This document shows, piece by piece, positions 34,232-42,334 of a stretch of 59,829 bases of DNA. This stretch comes from CAZCZR01 sp964503455 (lineage in GTDB: Bacteria > Bacillota > Clostridia > UBA1381). A program made the translations under genes and the position numbers. Below the pieces are notes generated by a model, which worked only from the letters and a program-made list of their open reading frames with translations, was not told the origin of the DNA and ran no database searches. Position 1 is the stretch's first letter. Every line of letters begins with the position of its first letter. The stretch is from contig CAZCZR010000002.1 in assembly GCA_964503455.1 (NCBI GenBank), positions 1-59,829 on the forward strand. The letters run 5' to 3'.

Positions 34232-36271
34232 TTAATTCAGCGTCATTTCGCTGTCGAATACAAGGTCTATCCGCCGCTTAAGCTCCGCGTATTCCGGATC
34301 GGAAAGCTTTCCGCCGTCAACGGTTTCCCGCGCGGCGTTTTGCGCGTCCTCAAGGATCGCGCTGTCCTCAAAAAGATTGGCTATTTTCATCTCAGGCAGT
34401 CCGTGCTGGCGGGTGCCGAAAAAATCCCCCGGGCCTCTTAGCTTCAGATCCTGCTCCGATATATAAAAGCCGTCGTTCGATTTTGTGATTATCTCCATAC
34501 GCTTTTTGGTTATATCGTTGTTTCCGTGGGCAAACAGTATGCAGTACGCCTGATCGCCGCCCCTGCCGACTCTTCCTCTCAGCTGATGCAGCTGCGACAG
34601 ACCGAACCTTTCCGCGTTTTCGATTATCATCATATTGCTGTTCGGCACATTTACGCCTACTTCAATGACTGTCGTTGTCACAAGTATTTGAAGCTTTCCC
34701 TCAAGAAAGTCCGTCATGACCTCGTCCTTGAGCTTCGGCTTCATTTTGCCGTGTACAAGTCCCACCTTAAACTGCGGGAATATCGTTCCCAGCTGCTCGG
34801 CAAGGCCCGTGGCGTTTTTAAGGTCCATCGTCTCGGTTTCCTCGACCATCGGACAGACTACGTAGCACTGCATCCCCGCTTCGACGTTTTTCTGCATAAA
34901 CGCGTATACGCGCCGGCGCATATTCTCGCCGACGGCAAAGGTTCTGACCGCCTTCCTTCCCGGCGGCAGCTCATCTATCACAGACACGTCCAGATCCCCG
35001 TAGAGTATCAGCGCGAGGGTTCTCGGTATAGGGGTTGCCGACATTACAAGCATATGCGGATCAGCACCCTTTGCAAGAAGCTTCGCCCGCTGCTCCACGC
35101 CGAACCGGTGCTGCTCGTCCGCCACTACCAGTCCAAGCTCCCGAAAACGCACCTTGTCCTGTATAAGCGCGTGAGTGCCGACAACTATATCGGTAAGTCC
35201 CATTTCGATTGAATCGTACATGAGCCGCTTCTCCGCCGCGCTCATGCTTCCCAAAAGCAGCCCCACGTTTATTCCGAACGGCGACAAAAGTCCGAAAAGC
35301 GACTCGTAATGCTGACGCGCAAGTATCTCTGTCGGCGCCATCATCGCCGCCTGCATACCGTTTTTCGCCGTAAGATACAGCGCCGCCGCGGCGACGGCCG
35401 TCTTTCCCGATCCCACATCGCCCTGCACAAGCCGCGACATACGCCGTCCCGACGTCAGGTCGGACACTATCTCCGATATGACCTTTTTCTGCGCGCCCGT
35501 AAGCGCGAACGGCAGCGCCGCTTCAAGGCTTGAAAGAGTATCGGTATTGCGGAATACCGCGCCGTTTTGGCTGTCGTCATTTCCCTTTTTCAGGAGCATG
35601 GCGATCCTTAGCGTATACAGCTCCTCAAAGACCCACCGCCTGCGCGCCACGGTATACTCAAAGTCGTTCGCCGGAAAATGGATCTTCTGCATGGCAAAGT
35701 TGATCTCCGCAAGCTCGTATTTTTTTCTGATCTCGCGCGGAAGATACTCCTTCAGCGGACACATCGTTTCTATGGCGTTCTCCATGGCGGACTGGACGGT
35801 TTTCTGGGTCAGTCCCTCCGTCAGAGGATAAAGCGGCACAATCCTGCCGGTATACCTCTGATTCTCCGCTTCTTCCCATATCGGGGCGGTCATTTCCTTT
35901 TTATAGCGGCTGTCGCTGATTTTGCCGTAGAACACGTAATCGGTATCCCGCTTAAAAGCGTCTTTTACAAAGCGGTTGTTGAACCACGTTATGTTCATGT
36001 TTCCGGTCCCGTCCGCCACAACAAGCGTGTAAAGCGTCATGCCGCGCCGTATGCGCCTTTCGCGCACGTCGGAAAACACTCTCGCCCTTATGCAGCACGT
36101 TTCCCCCGGAACCGCCTCGTCTATGGTTTTTGTTACCGTCCTGTCCTCATGATCCTTAGGAAAAAAGTACAGCAGATCGCCGACGCTTTTTATGCCCTTT
36201 TTCGCAAAAAGCCGCGCCTTCTTTTCGCCTACGCCCTTAAGGTAACGGATATCCTTGTCTTTGCTTTCCAT
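34232..36271 (-). CDS. recG: ATP-dependent DNA helicase RecG
   Basis: RecG remodels stalled replication forks and branch-migrates Holliday junctions. The 679-residue protein has the N-terminal wedge/OB domain (about 55-150), helicase motif I GDVGSGKTAVA, motif II DEQHRFG, ATPIPRT, and the C-terminal QLRGRVGRG and the TRG-type segment (LKLRGPGDFFGTRQHG). The length is normal. It follows fakA by 10 bp; the asp23-fakA-recG order is common in Clostridia and Bacilli. Confidence 0.97.
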   Translation of the reverse strand: MESKDKDIRYLKGVGEKKARLFAKKGIKSVGDLLYFFPKDHEDRTVTKTIDEAVPGETCCIRARVFSDVRERRIRRGMTLYTLVVADGTGNMNITWFNNRFVKDAFKRDTDYVFYGKISDSRYKKEMTAPIWEEAENQRYTGRIVPLYPLTEGLTQKTVQSAMENAIETMCPLKEYLPREIRKKYELAEINFAMQKIHFPANDFEYTVARRRWVFEELYTLRIAMLLKKGNDDSQNGAVFRNTDTLSSLEAALPFALTGAQKKVISEIVSDLTSGRRMSRLVQGDVGSGKTAVAAAALYLTAKNGMQAAMMAPTEILARQHYESLFGLLSPFGINVGLLLGSMSAAEKRLMYDSIEMGLTDIVVGTHALIQDKVRFRELGLVVADEQHRFGVEQRAKLLAKGADPHMLVMSATPIPRTLALILYGDLDVSVIDELPPGRKAVRTFAVGENMRRRVYAFMQKNVEAGMQCYVVCPMVEETETMDLKNATGLAEQLGTIFPQFKVGLVHGKMKPKLKDEVMTDFLEGKLQILVTTTVIEVGVNVPNSNMMIIENAERFGLSQLHQLRGRVGRGGDQAYCILFAHGNNDITKKRMEIITKSNDGFYISEQDLKLRGPGDFFGTRQHGLPEMKIANLFEDSAILEDAQNAARETVDGGKLSDPEYAELKRRIDLVFDSEMTLN

Positions 36272-36281
36272 CTGTCCTCGT

Positions 36282-37958
36282 TTATTCGACCGAAATTATA
36301 TAATAATATACCGGCTGACCGCCCGCCTGCACCGAAACCTCCGCGTCGGGGTACATCCCGCCGAGCTTTTCTCCCAATGCGGCGGCTGTTTTCGACTTAA
36401 CGCCCTTGCCGTAGTAGACCGTTATTATTTCGCTGTCCTCATCGGCAAGCCGGTCTGTAAGCTCCGCCGCAACGTCCTCGATATTCTTCCCCACGGACTC
36501 TATTTTCGAGTCCGCAAGACCGAGTATATCTCCCTTTTTGATTTTTCTGCCTTCTATCTCGGTATCGCGCACGGCGTATGTCACCTGTCCCGCGCCGACC
36601 TTGTCCATCGCCCTGAGCATAGCCGCCTTGTTCTGCTCCGCGTCCTTGCTCTCGCTGAACTTTACCAGCGCGGATACGCACTGCGGCAAATTCTTTGTCG
36701 GTATGACTATCACTTTCTTATCCGACAGCTCCGCCGCCTGCTCCGCCGCCATGATTATATTTTTGTTGTTCGGGAAAACAAAGACCGTCTTGGCGTTTAT
36801 CTTCGCCACGGACTTTAAAATATCCTCCGCACTCGGATTCATTGTCTGTCCGCCCTCGATTATTTTGTCCGCGCCCAGATCCTTCAATATGCCCGAAAAT
36901 CCCTTTCCCGCCGATACCGCCGCTATGCCGTATTCCTTTTCCGGAACGGCTTCGGAGCGCGTTTTCTTCTGCTTTGACTTTGTGACGACCTTCGTCTTGG
37001 GCTGCTCGCCTTGAAGTATGCTCTTGTGCTGATGCTTCATATTGTCTATCTTAAGATTGATAAGCTCGCCGCATTTTATCGCTTCTTCTATGACGAAGCC
37101 GGGATGATTTGTATGGATATGCACCTTTACTATATCATCATCGTCAATTACAAGCATACAGTCGCCCTTGCCGGCTATAGCCGCGCGGAAGCCGTCCGTG
37201 TCCGCGCTGTCCGATTTTTCTATAATAAATTCCGTACAGTAACGGAAGGCTATCTCCCCTGTGTCCGGCGCCTTTTGCGGGGAATCCGGCTTTTCCGGCT
37301 TCTTTTCCGTCTGCTCGGCTAAGCCTTCCTTTTCGATCGCGCCGCCCGTTTTAAGGTAGTGCAGCATCCCCTCCAGAATAAGCATCCAGCCTTTGCCGCC
37401 CGCGTCAACAACGCCCGCCTCCTTTAAAGCCGGCAGCTGTTCGGGAGTGCGTTCCAGAGCCGCCTCTCCCTCCGATACGGCAGCCTCAATCACCGCGGCA
37501 GCGTCCTCCTCGGTCATGGCTTTTGATACCGCGCCCTTTGCCGCCGCCTTTGCGACTGTCAGTATAGTGCCTTCCGTCGGCTGCATTACAGCCTTATACG
37601 CGGCGTCCGAGCCGCTTTGAAGCGCGCACGCAAAATCAGCCGTGCCGCACTCGGTCTTTCCCTTAAGCTCTCTCGATATTCCCCTGAAAAACTGCGACAG
37701 TATAACGCCCGAATTTCCTCTTGCGCCGCGCAGCGCGGCAAACGCCGCCTTATCCGCAGCCGCGCAAAGCTCCGATACGTCCGCCGCGGCAAGCTCGGCA
37801 GACACTGCCGTTATAGTGAGCGACATATTCGTTCCCGTATCTCCGTCCGGCACAGGGAATACGTTAAGCTCGTTTACTTCTTCTCTGTTGTTGTATAGAT
37901 TATTTGCGCCGGACGTTATCATGCCGGCGAATATTTCACCTGTTATCTTACTGTTCAT
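36282..37958 (-). CDS. fakA: FakA/YloV-like fatty acid kinase (DAK2 domain)
   Basis: FakA phosphorylates fatty acids bound to FakB proteins, feeding exogenous fatty acids into phospholipid synthesis. The 558-residue protein has the N-terminal DAK2 kinase domain with NELNVFPVPDGDTGTNM as the metal/ATP site and RGARGNSGVILSQFFRG. A middle domain and a C-terminal DegV-like domain follow, typical of YloV. ATG 37958 (MNSKITGEIF) has GGAG 6 nt upstream and is preferred over the ATG at 37994. It sits between asp23 and recG. No FakB gene is in the window. Confidence 0.92.
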   Translation of the reverse strand: MNSKITGEIFAGMITSGANNLYNNREEVNELNVFPVPDGDTGTNMSLTITAVSAELAAADVSELCAAADKAAFAALRGARGNSGVILSQFFRGISRELKGKTECGTADFACALQSGSDAAYKAVMQPTEGTILTVAKAAAKGAVSKAMTEEDAAAVIEAAVSEGEAALERTPEQLPALKEAGVVDAGGKGWMLILEGMLHYLKTGGAIEKEGLAEQTEKKPEKPDSPQKAPDTGEIAFRYCTEFIIEKSDSADTDGFRAAIAGKGDCMLVIDDDDIVKVHIHTNHPGFVIEEAIKCGELINLKIDNMKHQHKSILQGEQPKTKVVTKSKQKKTRSEAVPEKEYGIAAVSAGKGFSGILKDLGADKIIEGGQTMNPSAEDILKSVAKINAKTVFVFPNNKNIIMAAEQAAELSDKKVIVIPTKNLPQCVSALVKFSESKDAEQNKAAMLRAMDKVGAGQVTYAVRDTEIEGRKIKKGDILGLADSKIESVGKNIEDVAAELTDRLADEDSEIITVYYGKGVKSKTAAALGEKLGGMYPDAEVSVQAGGQPVYYYIISVE

Positions 37959-38007
37959 AATGATCTCCATTCCGCCGCAAGGCAGCTCTGTCATACCGTA
38001 CAGCCTC

Positions 38008-38358
38008 TCAAACGCGTATTCCCTCGATCTTGATATTTACTCTGTTTACCTTAAGTCCGGCAATGTCGCCTATGGTATAGCGCACTCTGTTGGCGACGCT
38101 TCTGCATATGGTGCGTATATTTGTGCCGTAGCTTACGATTATGCTCAGCTCAGCCACAACGCCGCCGTTTTCGGCGTATATTTTGATGCCCTTTGTCATA
38201 TTGCCGCCCTTCAGAAGGCTCACCACTCCGTCGCGCGCGTCCTTGGCGGCCATGCCTACAACGCCGTAGCATTTCACCGCCACCGATCCCGCAAGCTGCG
38301 CTACCACCTCATTGCGTATCGTAATATCTCCGAGTCCGTTACTGTTTTTTATCAACAT
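38008..38358 (-). CDS. Asp23/Gls24 family envelope-stress protein (YloU-like)
   Basis: A small, soluble 116-residue protein with the Asp23 pattern: IRNEVVAQLAGSVAVKCYGVVGM, then GVVAELSIIVSYGTNI and IAGLKVNRVNIKIEGI. Members form membrane-associated networks linked to envelope stress or lipid metabolism. AGGAGG precedes the ATG and the gene is the first of the asp23-fakA-recG run. Confidence 0.93.
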   Translation of the reverse strand: MLIKNSNGLGDITIRNEVVAQLAGSVAVKCYGVVGMAAKDARDGVVSLLKGGNMTKGIKIYAENGGVVAELSIIVSYGTNIRTICRSVANRVRYTIGDIAGLKVNRVNIKIEGIRV

Positions 38359-38397
38359 CTTCTTTTCCTCCTAACAATGTTAATATTGCATATATTA

Positions 38398-38426
38398 ATT
38401 ATATCATATATCCGCGCCTTTTTCAA
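38398..38426 (-). promoter_or_regulatory. Promoter of asp23-fakA-recG
   Basis: On the minus strand TTGAAA (38426-38421), 17 bp, TATAAT (38403-38398), about 40 bp before the asp23 start. Confidence 0.8.
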
Positions 38427-38524
38427 TAGCATTTTTGTAAATATTCACGGTTTTTGAATAAGTGAACATTTCATGAGCTTATCTTGCCCGAAAGCGCTCA
38501 TCCCCCGCCCGAAAAAATAAACAA

Positions 38525-38551
38525 AGGGTGCCGCGTTTGATACGGCGCCCT
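38525..38551 (-). terminator. Terminator of the dgc-to-LTAS-like operon
   Basis: Nine base pairs (AGGGTGCCG, 38525-38533, with CGGCGCCCT, 38543-38551, one G-U) lie 6 bp past the sulfatase stop codon. On the minus strand a U-rich run (TTTGTTTATTTTTTC) follows, making a good intrinsic terminator. Confidence 0.8.
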
Positions 38552-38556
38552 GTTCC

Positions 38557-40386
38557 TTATTCGCTTTGTTCCTTGGCAAACAGCCTGTAGTACATTACCT
38601 GCGAGTACTTGTTTATTTCGGGCGTGTTCTTTACTTCCTCCCATTCATGCCATTCGCCCGACGCGTCAAACGCGCCGAATACCGATATTGCCGGATAGGC
38701 GTTGAACACATCATCAAGATATATATTGCTGTCCGTCTGCGGCAGGCCGGCGGCGTCAAGGAGCAGCTTCGACAAATAATGCGCCCCGACAAGCCCCACA
38801 TCGGCGTCGTCTATGTCGAAATTCGCCCATATTTTAAACGGCGCGATATATTGCTGCAGCCGGTCAACGCTTTGCACCGGCTCATCGCTGTTCTCGGACG
38901 CTATGCAGGCAAGCTCCGGCTGATGATCGCCGAAAAACAGTATGATAACATCATCCTCCTTGGCGCTGAAATATTCTATCAGCCGCTCATACGCCTTGTC
39001 CGATTCGTTTAGCATCGACAGATACTGCTCCGCGTCAAACACATCGCCGTAGGGATTTGTTATATGCACGGTCGGCTCAAAGGTGCCGTCATCGCCGTAG
39101 CGGTAGGAGCCGTGATTCTGCATCGTCACAAGGAATGAGAACCATGGCTTTGACTTGTCCCTCGCCTCGTAGTCGCGCTCCACTCTGTCATAAGCGCACA
39201 CATCGCTTATGTAGCTTCGCAGAAAATACTGATTCTCCGGCTCGGTAAAGCTGTCATAGTTGATCTTCGCAAATATGTCGTCAAGCGTTTTTTCGTTTTT
39301 CCCCGCCGAGCTTGAAGCCGCCGTAAAGGAATCAAATCCGAAATAGCCGTAGATCCTGTTGCGGTTCCATGAATAGTCCCAGTACGGGTGATACGCCCTT
39401 GCCGTATAGCCGAGATCCTTTAAATGGCTCACTATCGTGGGCGTGGCTTGCTTTATATATTGAAGATACGGAAACGTTCCCCTTGGCAGAAGTCCCGTCG
39501 AGATGCCCGACAAAAATTCAAACTCCGTATTGCAGGTGCCGCCGCCGAATGTGGATACCAATATCCCGCCGTGTATGGTGTTTTCGGTGAAGCTGTCGTA
39601 AAACGGCGTCGGCTCAATATCCGTTTCAAGTCCCGTTTCGGGCAGTATATCCGAAAAGCTTTCGTTCATCACAACGATAATATCGGGCGGCTTTTTCATG
39701 ACGGTGACCTCTTGCGGCTCATCCTTCGCTTCGGCAAGCGCGGTGCGCACATCGTCCTCGGAATATCCGTCCGGCTTTTTTATGTTCATCTGGCAAAAAT
39801 TGTAGTAAAGATTGAGCGGCACGCCGTAGCATCTTGACGACCAGTAAAGATCAAACAGCGAAAAGTCTATCGACGCGAGATTTATGCTCGCTATAAGCAC
39901 GGCGCATATGGCGCCCGCGGCAGCCGACGATGACATCATGACTATATTTTTTGTCTTTTTCTTTTTAAAGCGCACGGGCAGCTTTACCGCAAGCACAGCC
40001 GTAATAAGGCTTATAACAAATCCCGCCGTCATATCAAAATCCACCGTCAGGCTATAGTTGCCCGACACGCCCAGCGCCGTCCGCCACGCGAACAGATCCG
40101 ACGGCACTATGGGCAGTCCTCTTGACGCGGTCACAAGCGAGTTTATCACATGATATATAAAATTCACCGCCAGTACCGCCACCGCCGAAACAGCGGTCGA
40201 TCTCGTCACAAACACCAGCGCCGCCGTTATCAGCACGTAAAACAGCACGTTGTATATGAATATATCCGCGCCCGCGATCATCGCGTCGGACATTATCATC
40301 GAAACCGCCATACATATAAACGGCACCGCCGTTATTATCACGGCGGCGGCAATATCTCTTATTCTGTCCCTTGTCTTTTTTTCCAT
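38557..40386 (-). CDS. LTA synthase family sulfatase-fold protein
   Basis: A membrane enzyme of the MdoB/LtaS group, which transfers phosphoglycerol to extracellular glycans or lipids. The 609-residue protein has about five membrane helices (up to residue 190), then an extracellular alkaline-phosphatase-fold domain. This has IIVVMNESFSD, TFGGGTCNTEFEFLSG (the Thr is the likely nucleophile), RAYHPYWDYSWNR and FFGDHQPEL. I chose the ATG at 40386; the open frame runs 109 codons further, but that part is the shadow of ylmC. It overlaps ylmC by 28 bp. Whether it makes lipoteichoic acid or modifies another polymer is not clear. Confidence 0.88.
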   Translation of the reverse strand: MEKKTRDRIRDIAAAVIITAVPFICMAVSMIMSDAMIAGADIFIYNVLFYVLITAALVFVTRSTAVSAVAVLAVNFIYHVINSLVTASRGLPIVPSDLFAWRTALGVSGNYSLTVDFDMTAGFVISLITAVLAVKLPVRFKKKKTKNIVMMSSSAAAGAICAVLIASINLASIDFSLFDLYWSSRCYGVPLNLYYNFCQMNIKKPDGYSEDDVRTALAEAKDEPQEVTVMKKPPDIIVVMNESFSDILPETGLETDIEPTPFYDSFTENTIHGGILVSTFGGGTCNTEFEFLSGISTGLLPRGTFPYLQYIKQATPTIVSHLKDLGYTARAYHPYWDYSWNRNRIYGYFGFDSFTAASSSAGKNEKTLDDIFAKINYDSFTEPENQYFLRSYISDVCAYDRVERDYEARDKSKPWFSFLVTMQNHGSYRYGDDGTFEPTVHITNPYGDVFDAEQYLSMLNESDKAYERLIEYFSAKEDDVIILFFGDHQPELACIASENSDEPVQSVDRLQQYIAPFKIWANFDIDDADVGLVGAHYLSKLLLDAAGLPQTDSNIYLDDVFNAYPAISVFGAFDASGEWHEWEEVKNTPEINKYSQVMYYRLFAKEQSE

Positions 40387-40652
40387 ACTATATCTTCGTT
40401 CATCTCCGGTTCTTTTTGGCGGGAGCAGTCCGCAAGCACAAGCTCCCTGCCTATTTTGACTATATCCTCCCACGGTATGATCCTGCACCGTCCGCGAAAC
40501 AGCGCGCTTAAAAAATACGGTCTCCTCGGCACTATCACCGCACGGATGCAGCCGCTTTGAGGGTCTATATCCATGTCTTTTATATATCCGAGCCTTTCGG
40601 CCTCGGATATGTCTATTACCTCTTTCATCTTCAGATCCTTTTCCCTTGACAT
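40359..40652 (-). CDS. YlmC/YmxH family PRC-barrel protein
   Basis: A 97-residue protein typical of endospore formers. The PRC-barrel-like core reads KEVIDISEAERLGYIKDMDI, then IRAVIVPRRPYFLSALFRG and RIIPWEDIVKIG. AAAGGAGG lies 8 nt before the ATG at 40652, which fixes the start. The family is conserved with sporulation genes but its role is not known. It lies between metA and the sulfatase gene and overlaps the latter. Confidence 0.88.
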   Translation of the reverse strand: MSREKDLKMKEVIDISEAERLGYIKDMDIDPQSGCIRAVIVPRRPYFLSALFRGRCRIIPWEDIVKIGRELVLADCSRQKEPEMNEDIVWKKRQGTE

Positions 40653-40713
40653 ATACCGCGCCTCCTTTGCATACAATGCCATATTGTATTCTATGCGCCG
40701 GAGGGTTTGGCAA

Positions 40714-41631
40714 TTACTTTATGCTGTCTATGTCATAGGGCGTTATCTGATATACGAAATAGTTCAGCCAGTTGGAAAACAGCAGGCTTGCATGAGAGCG
40801 CCATCTCACTATGGGGCGTTTTTTCGGATCGTCGCCGGGGAAGTAGTGCTTCGGCACCTTCGGGTTGATACCCTTTTCAAGGTCGCGGAAATACTCGTCC
40901 CTGAGAGTGTTCGCGTCATACTCGGCGTGGCCCGTGACAAATATGCGCCTGCCGCCCTTGGTAAATACTATATATACTCCCGCCTCCTTTGAATCGGCGA
41001 GGATCTCAAGCTCCTTTACCTTTTCTATATCCTCTCTGCGCACCTCGGTATTGCGCGAGTGCGGGGCGTAGAACTCGTTGTCAAAGCCGCGCACAAGCTT
41101 GGCTGTCTTTCTGTGTACTCTGTGAAGGAACACGCCTGAGCATTTCTCGTCAAGCTGATGCTTCGGCACGCCGTAATGGTAATAAAGCCCCGCCTGCGCC
41201 GCCCAGCATATATGAAGCGTGGACGTGACATGGGTCTTTGTCCACTCCATTAGCTTCGAAAGCTCGCCCCAGTAATCAACCTCCTCAAACCTCATCGTTT
41301 CCACGGGCGCGCCCGTGATGATCATGCCGTCGTACTTGGAGTCCCTTATCTCGTCAAACGTCTTGTAAAACGCGGCAAGATGCTCCTTCGGCGTGTTTTT
41401 GGAGGTGTGCGAATCCATTTGTATAAGGTCTATCACCAGCTGCAAGGGCGAGTTGCTCAAAAGCCTTAAAAGCTGTGTTTCCGTTGTGATCTTGGTCGGC
41501 ATCAGATTGACTATCGCTATTTTCAGCGGACGGATGTCCTGATGCATCGCCTGAGTTTCGCTCATAACGAAGATATTTTCTTTTCTAAGCTGCTGCGTTG
41601 CCGGCAGCTTGTCCGGTATTTTTAAAGGCAT
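40714..41631 (-). CDS. metA: Homoserine O-acetyltransferase MetA-type
   Basis: MetA-fold enzymes acylate homoserine in methionine synthesis. The 305-residue protein has Cys142 (HICWAAQAG) as nucleophile and the HAEYD segment with the catalytic His/Glu. Position 111 is Glu (GAPVE). In this family Glu111 selects acetyl-CoA and Gly111 succinyl-CoA, so the name homoserine O-acetyltransferase fits despite the MetA fold. It sits in a long operon of unrelated genes. No SAM riboswitch or T-box is visible in the 49-bp gap before it. Confidence 0.94.
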   Translation of the reverse strand: MPLKIPDKLPATQQLRKENIFVMSETQAMHQDIRPLKIAIVNLMPTKITTETQLLRLLSNSPLQLVIDLIQMDSHTSKNTPKEHLAAFYKTFDEIRDSKYDGMIITGAPVETMRFEEVDYWGELSKLMEWTKTHVTSTLHICWAAQAGLYYHYGVPKHQLDEKCSGVFLHRVHRKTAKLVRGFDNEFYAPHSRNTEVRREDIEKVKELEILADSKEAGVYIVFTKGGRRIFVTGHAEYDANTLRDEYFRDLEKGINPKVPKHYFPGDDPKKRPIVRWRSHASLLFSNWLNYFVYQITPYDIDSIK

Positions 41632-41680
41632 TGTTTTACCACATCCTTTACGATTTATGATTTATTTCGGGAATCGCCGG

Positions 41681-42334
41681 TCAAAGCAGCTCCGCTCCTC
41701 CCGCCGTAAGGCTCTTCCTGTGCATAAGGAAAAATCCGGTATCGGCGTCGGGCAGATACTTGTTTATCGCGTCCATGACCGTTTCCGGCTTCAGCGTCGC
41801 CGTATTCCCCGCCGCCAAAACCATCCGCATCCTCATAACGCCGCCGTCGTATTCCTGCTTTTCAACCGAAAATATCAGCGGCTTTATATCCGTTTCCTTC
41901 ACGCCGCTTTTCGATTTTTTCATAACAATAAGCTCCGGCTGCTTCATTATATCTTCCGGCTCAAAGTCGTTTTCGCACTCCGCCTCTATTATATATTCCG
42001 CGCGGTCGATCGTTGCGAAGTCTATCTGCTTTCCCTCGGTTTTCTTCACCGCGCAGATTCTGTAGCCTGGCGGGAGCGCCGCGTTTAAGGCGGTCATTAT
42101 CTCCGCCTCGGTATGCCCGTCCTTAAGACCGAGCTTCATATACTCGCCCTCCGCAGTCACTCCCACGGACAGCGGTATAGCCACCGTCATTACCGGATGA
42201 GGATTGAACCCTTGCGAAAACTCCATATCCAGCCCCGCGCGGCGCACCGTCCGGTGAATCATCCTTACAAAATCAAGATGAGATATATATTTCACTCTCG
42301 CATCGCGCGAATATTTCAGCACATAGCTACTCAT
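41681..42334 (-). CDS. TIGR03936-type radical-SAM-associated protein (DUF2344)
   Basis: The 217-residue protein begins MSSYVLKYSRDARVKYISHL, followed by DFVRMIHRTVRRAGL, FSQGFNPHP and IPLSVGVTAEGEY, the DUF2344 pattern. Members almost always sit beside, or are fused to, the TIGR03960 B12/radical SAM protein; here the two overlap by 8 bp. GGGGG lies 6 nt before the chosen ATG (42334); the frame open upstream to 42424 is not supported. Molecular function is unknown. Confidence 0.88.
   Translation of the reverse strand: MSSYVLKYSRDARVKYISHLDFVRMIHRTVRRAGLDMEFSQGFNPHPVMTVAIPLSVGVTAEGEYMKLGLKDGHTEAEIMTALNAALPPGYRICAVKKTEGKQIDFATIDRAEYIIEAECENDFEPEDIMKQPELIVMKKSKSGVKETDIKPLIFSVEKQEYDGGVMRMRMVLAAGNTATLKPETVMDAINKYLPDADTGFFLMHRKSLTAGGAELL

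Noticed and set aside
40387..40713. N-terminal extension of the LTA-synthase-like frame by 109 codons
   Set aside because: This stretch encodes the YlmC protein in another frame with a strong ribosome binding site. The extension has no membrane or domain signal, and the first membrane helix begins soon after ATG 40386.
41632..41680. SAM riboswitch or T-box before metA
   Set aside because: The gap is only 49 bp and has no hairpin or conserved core.
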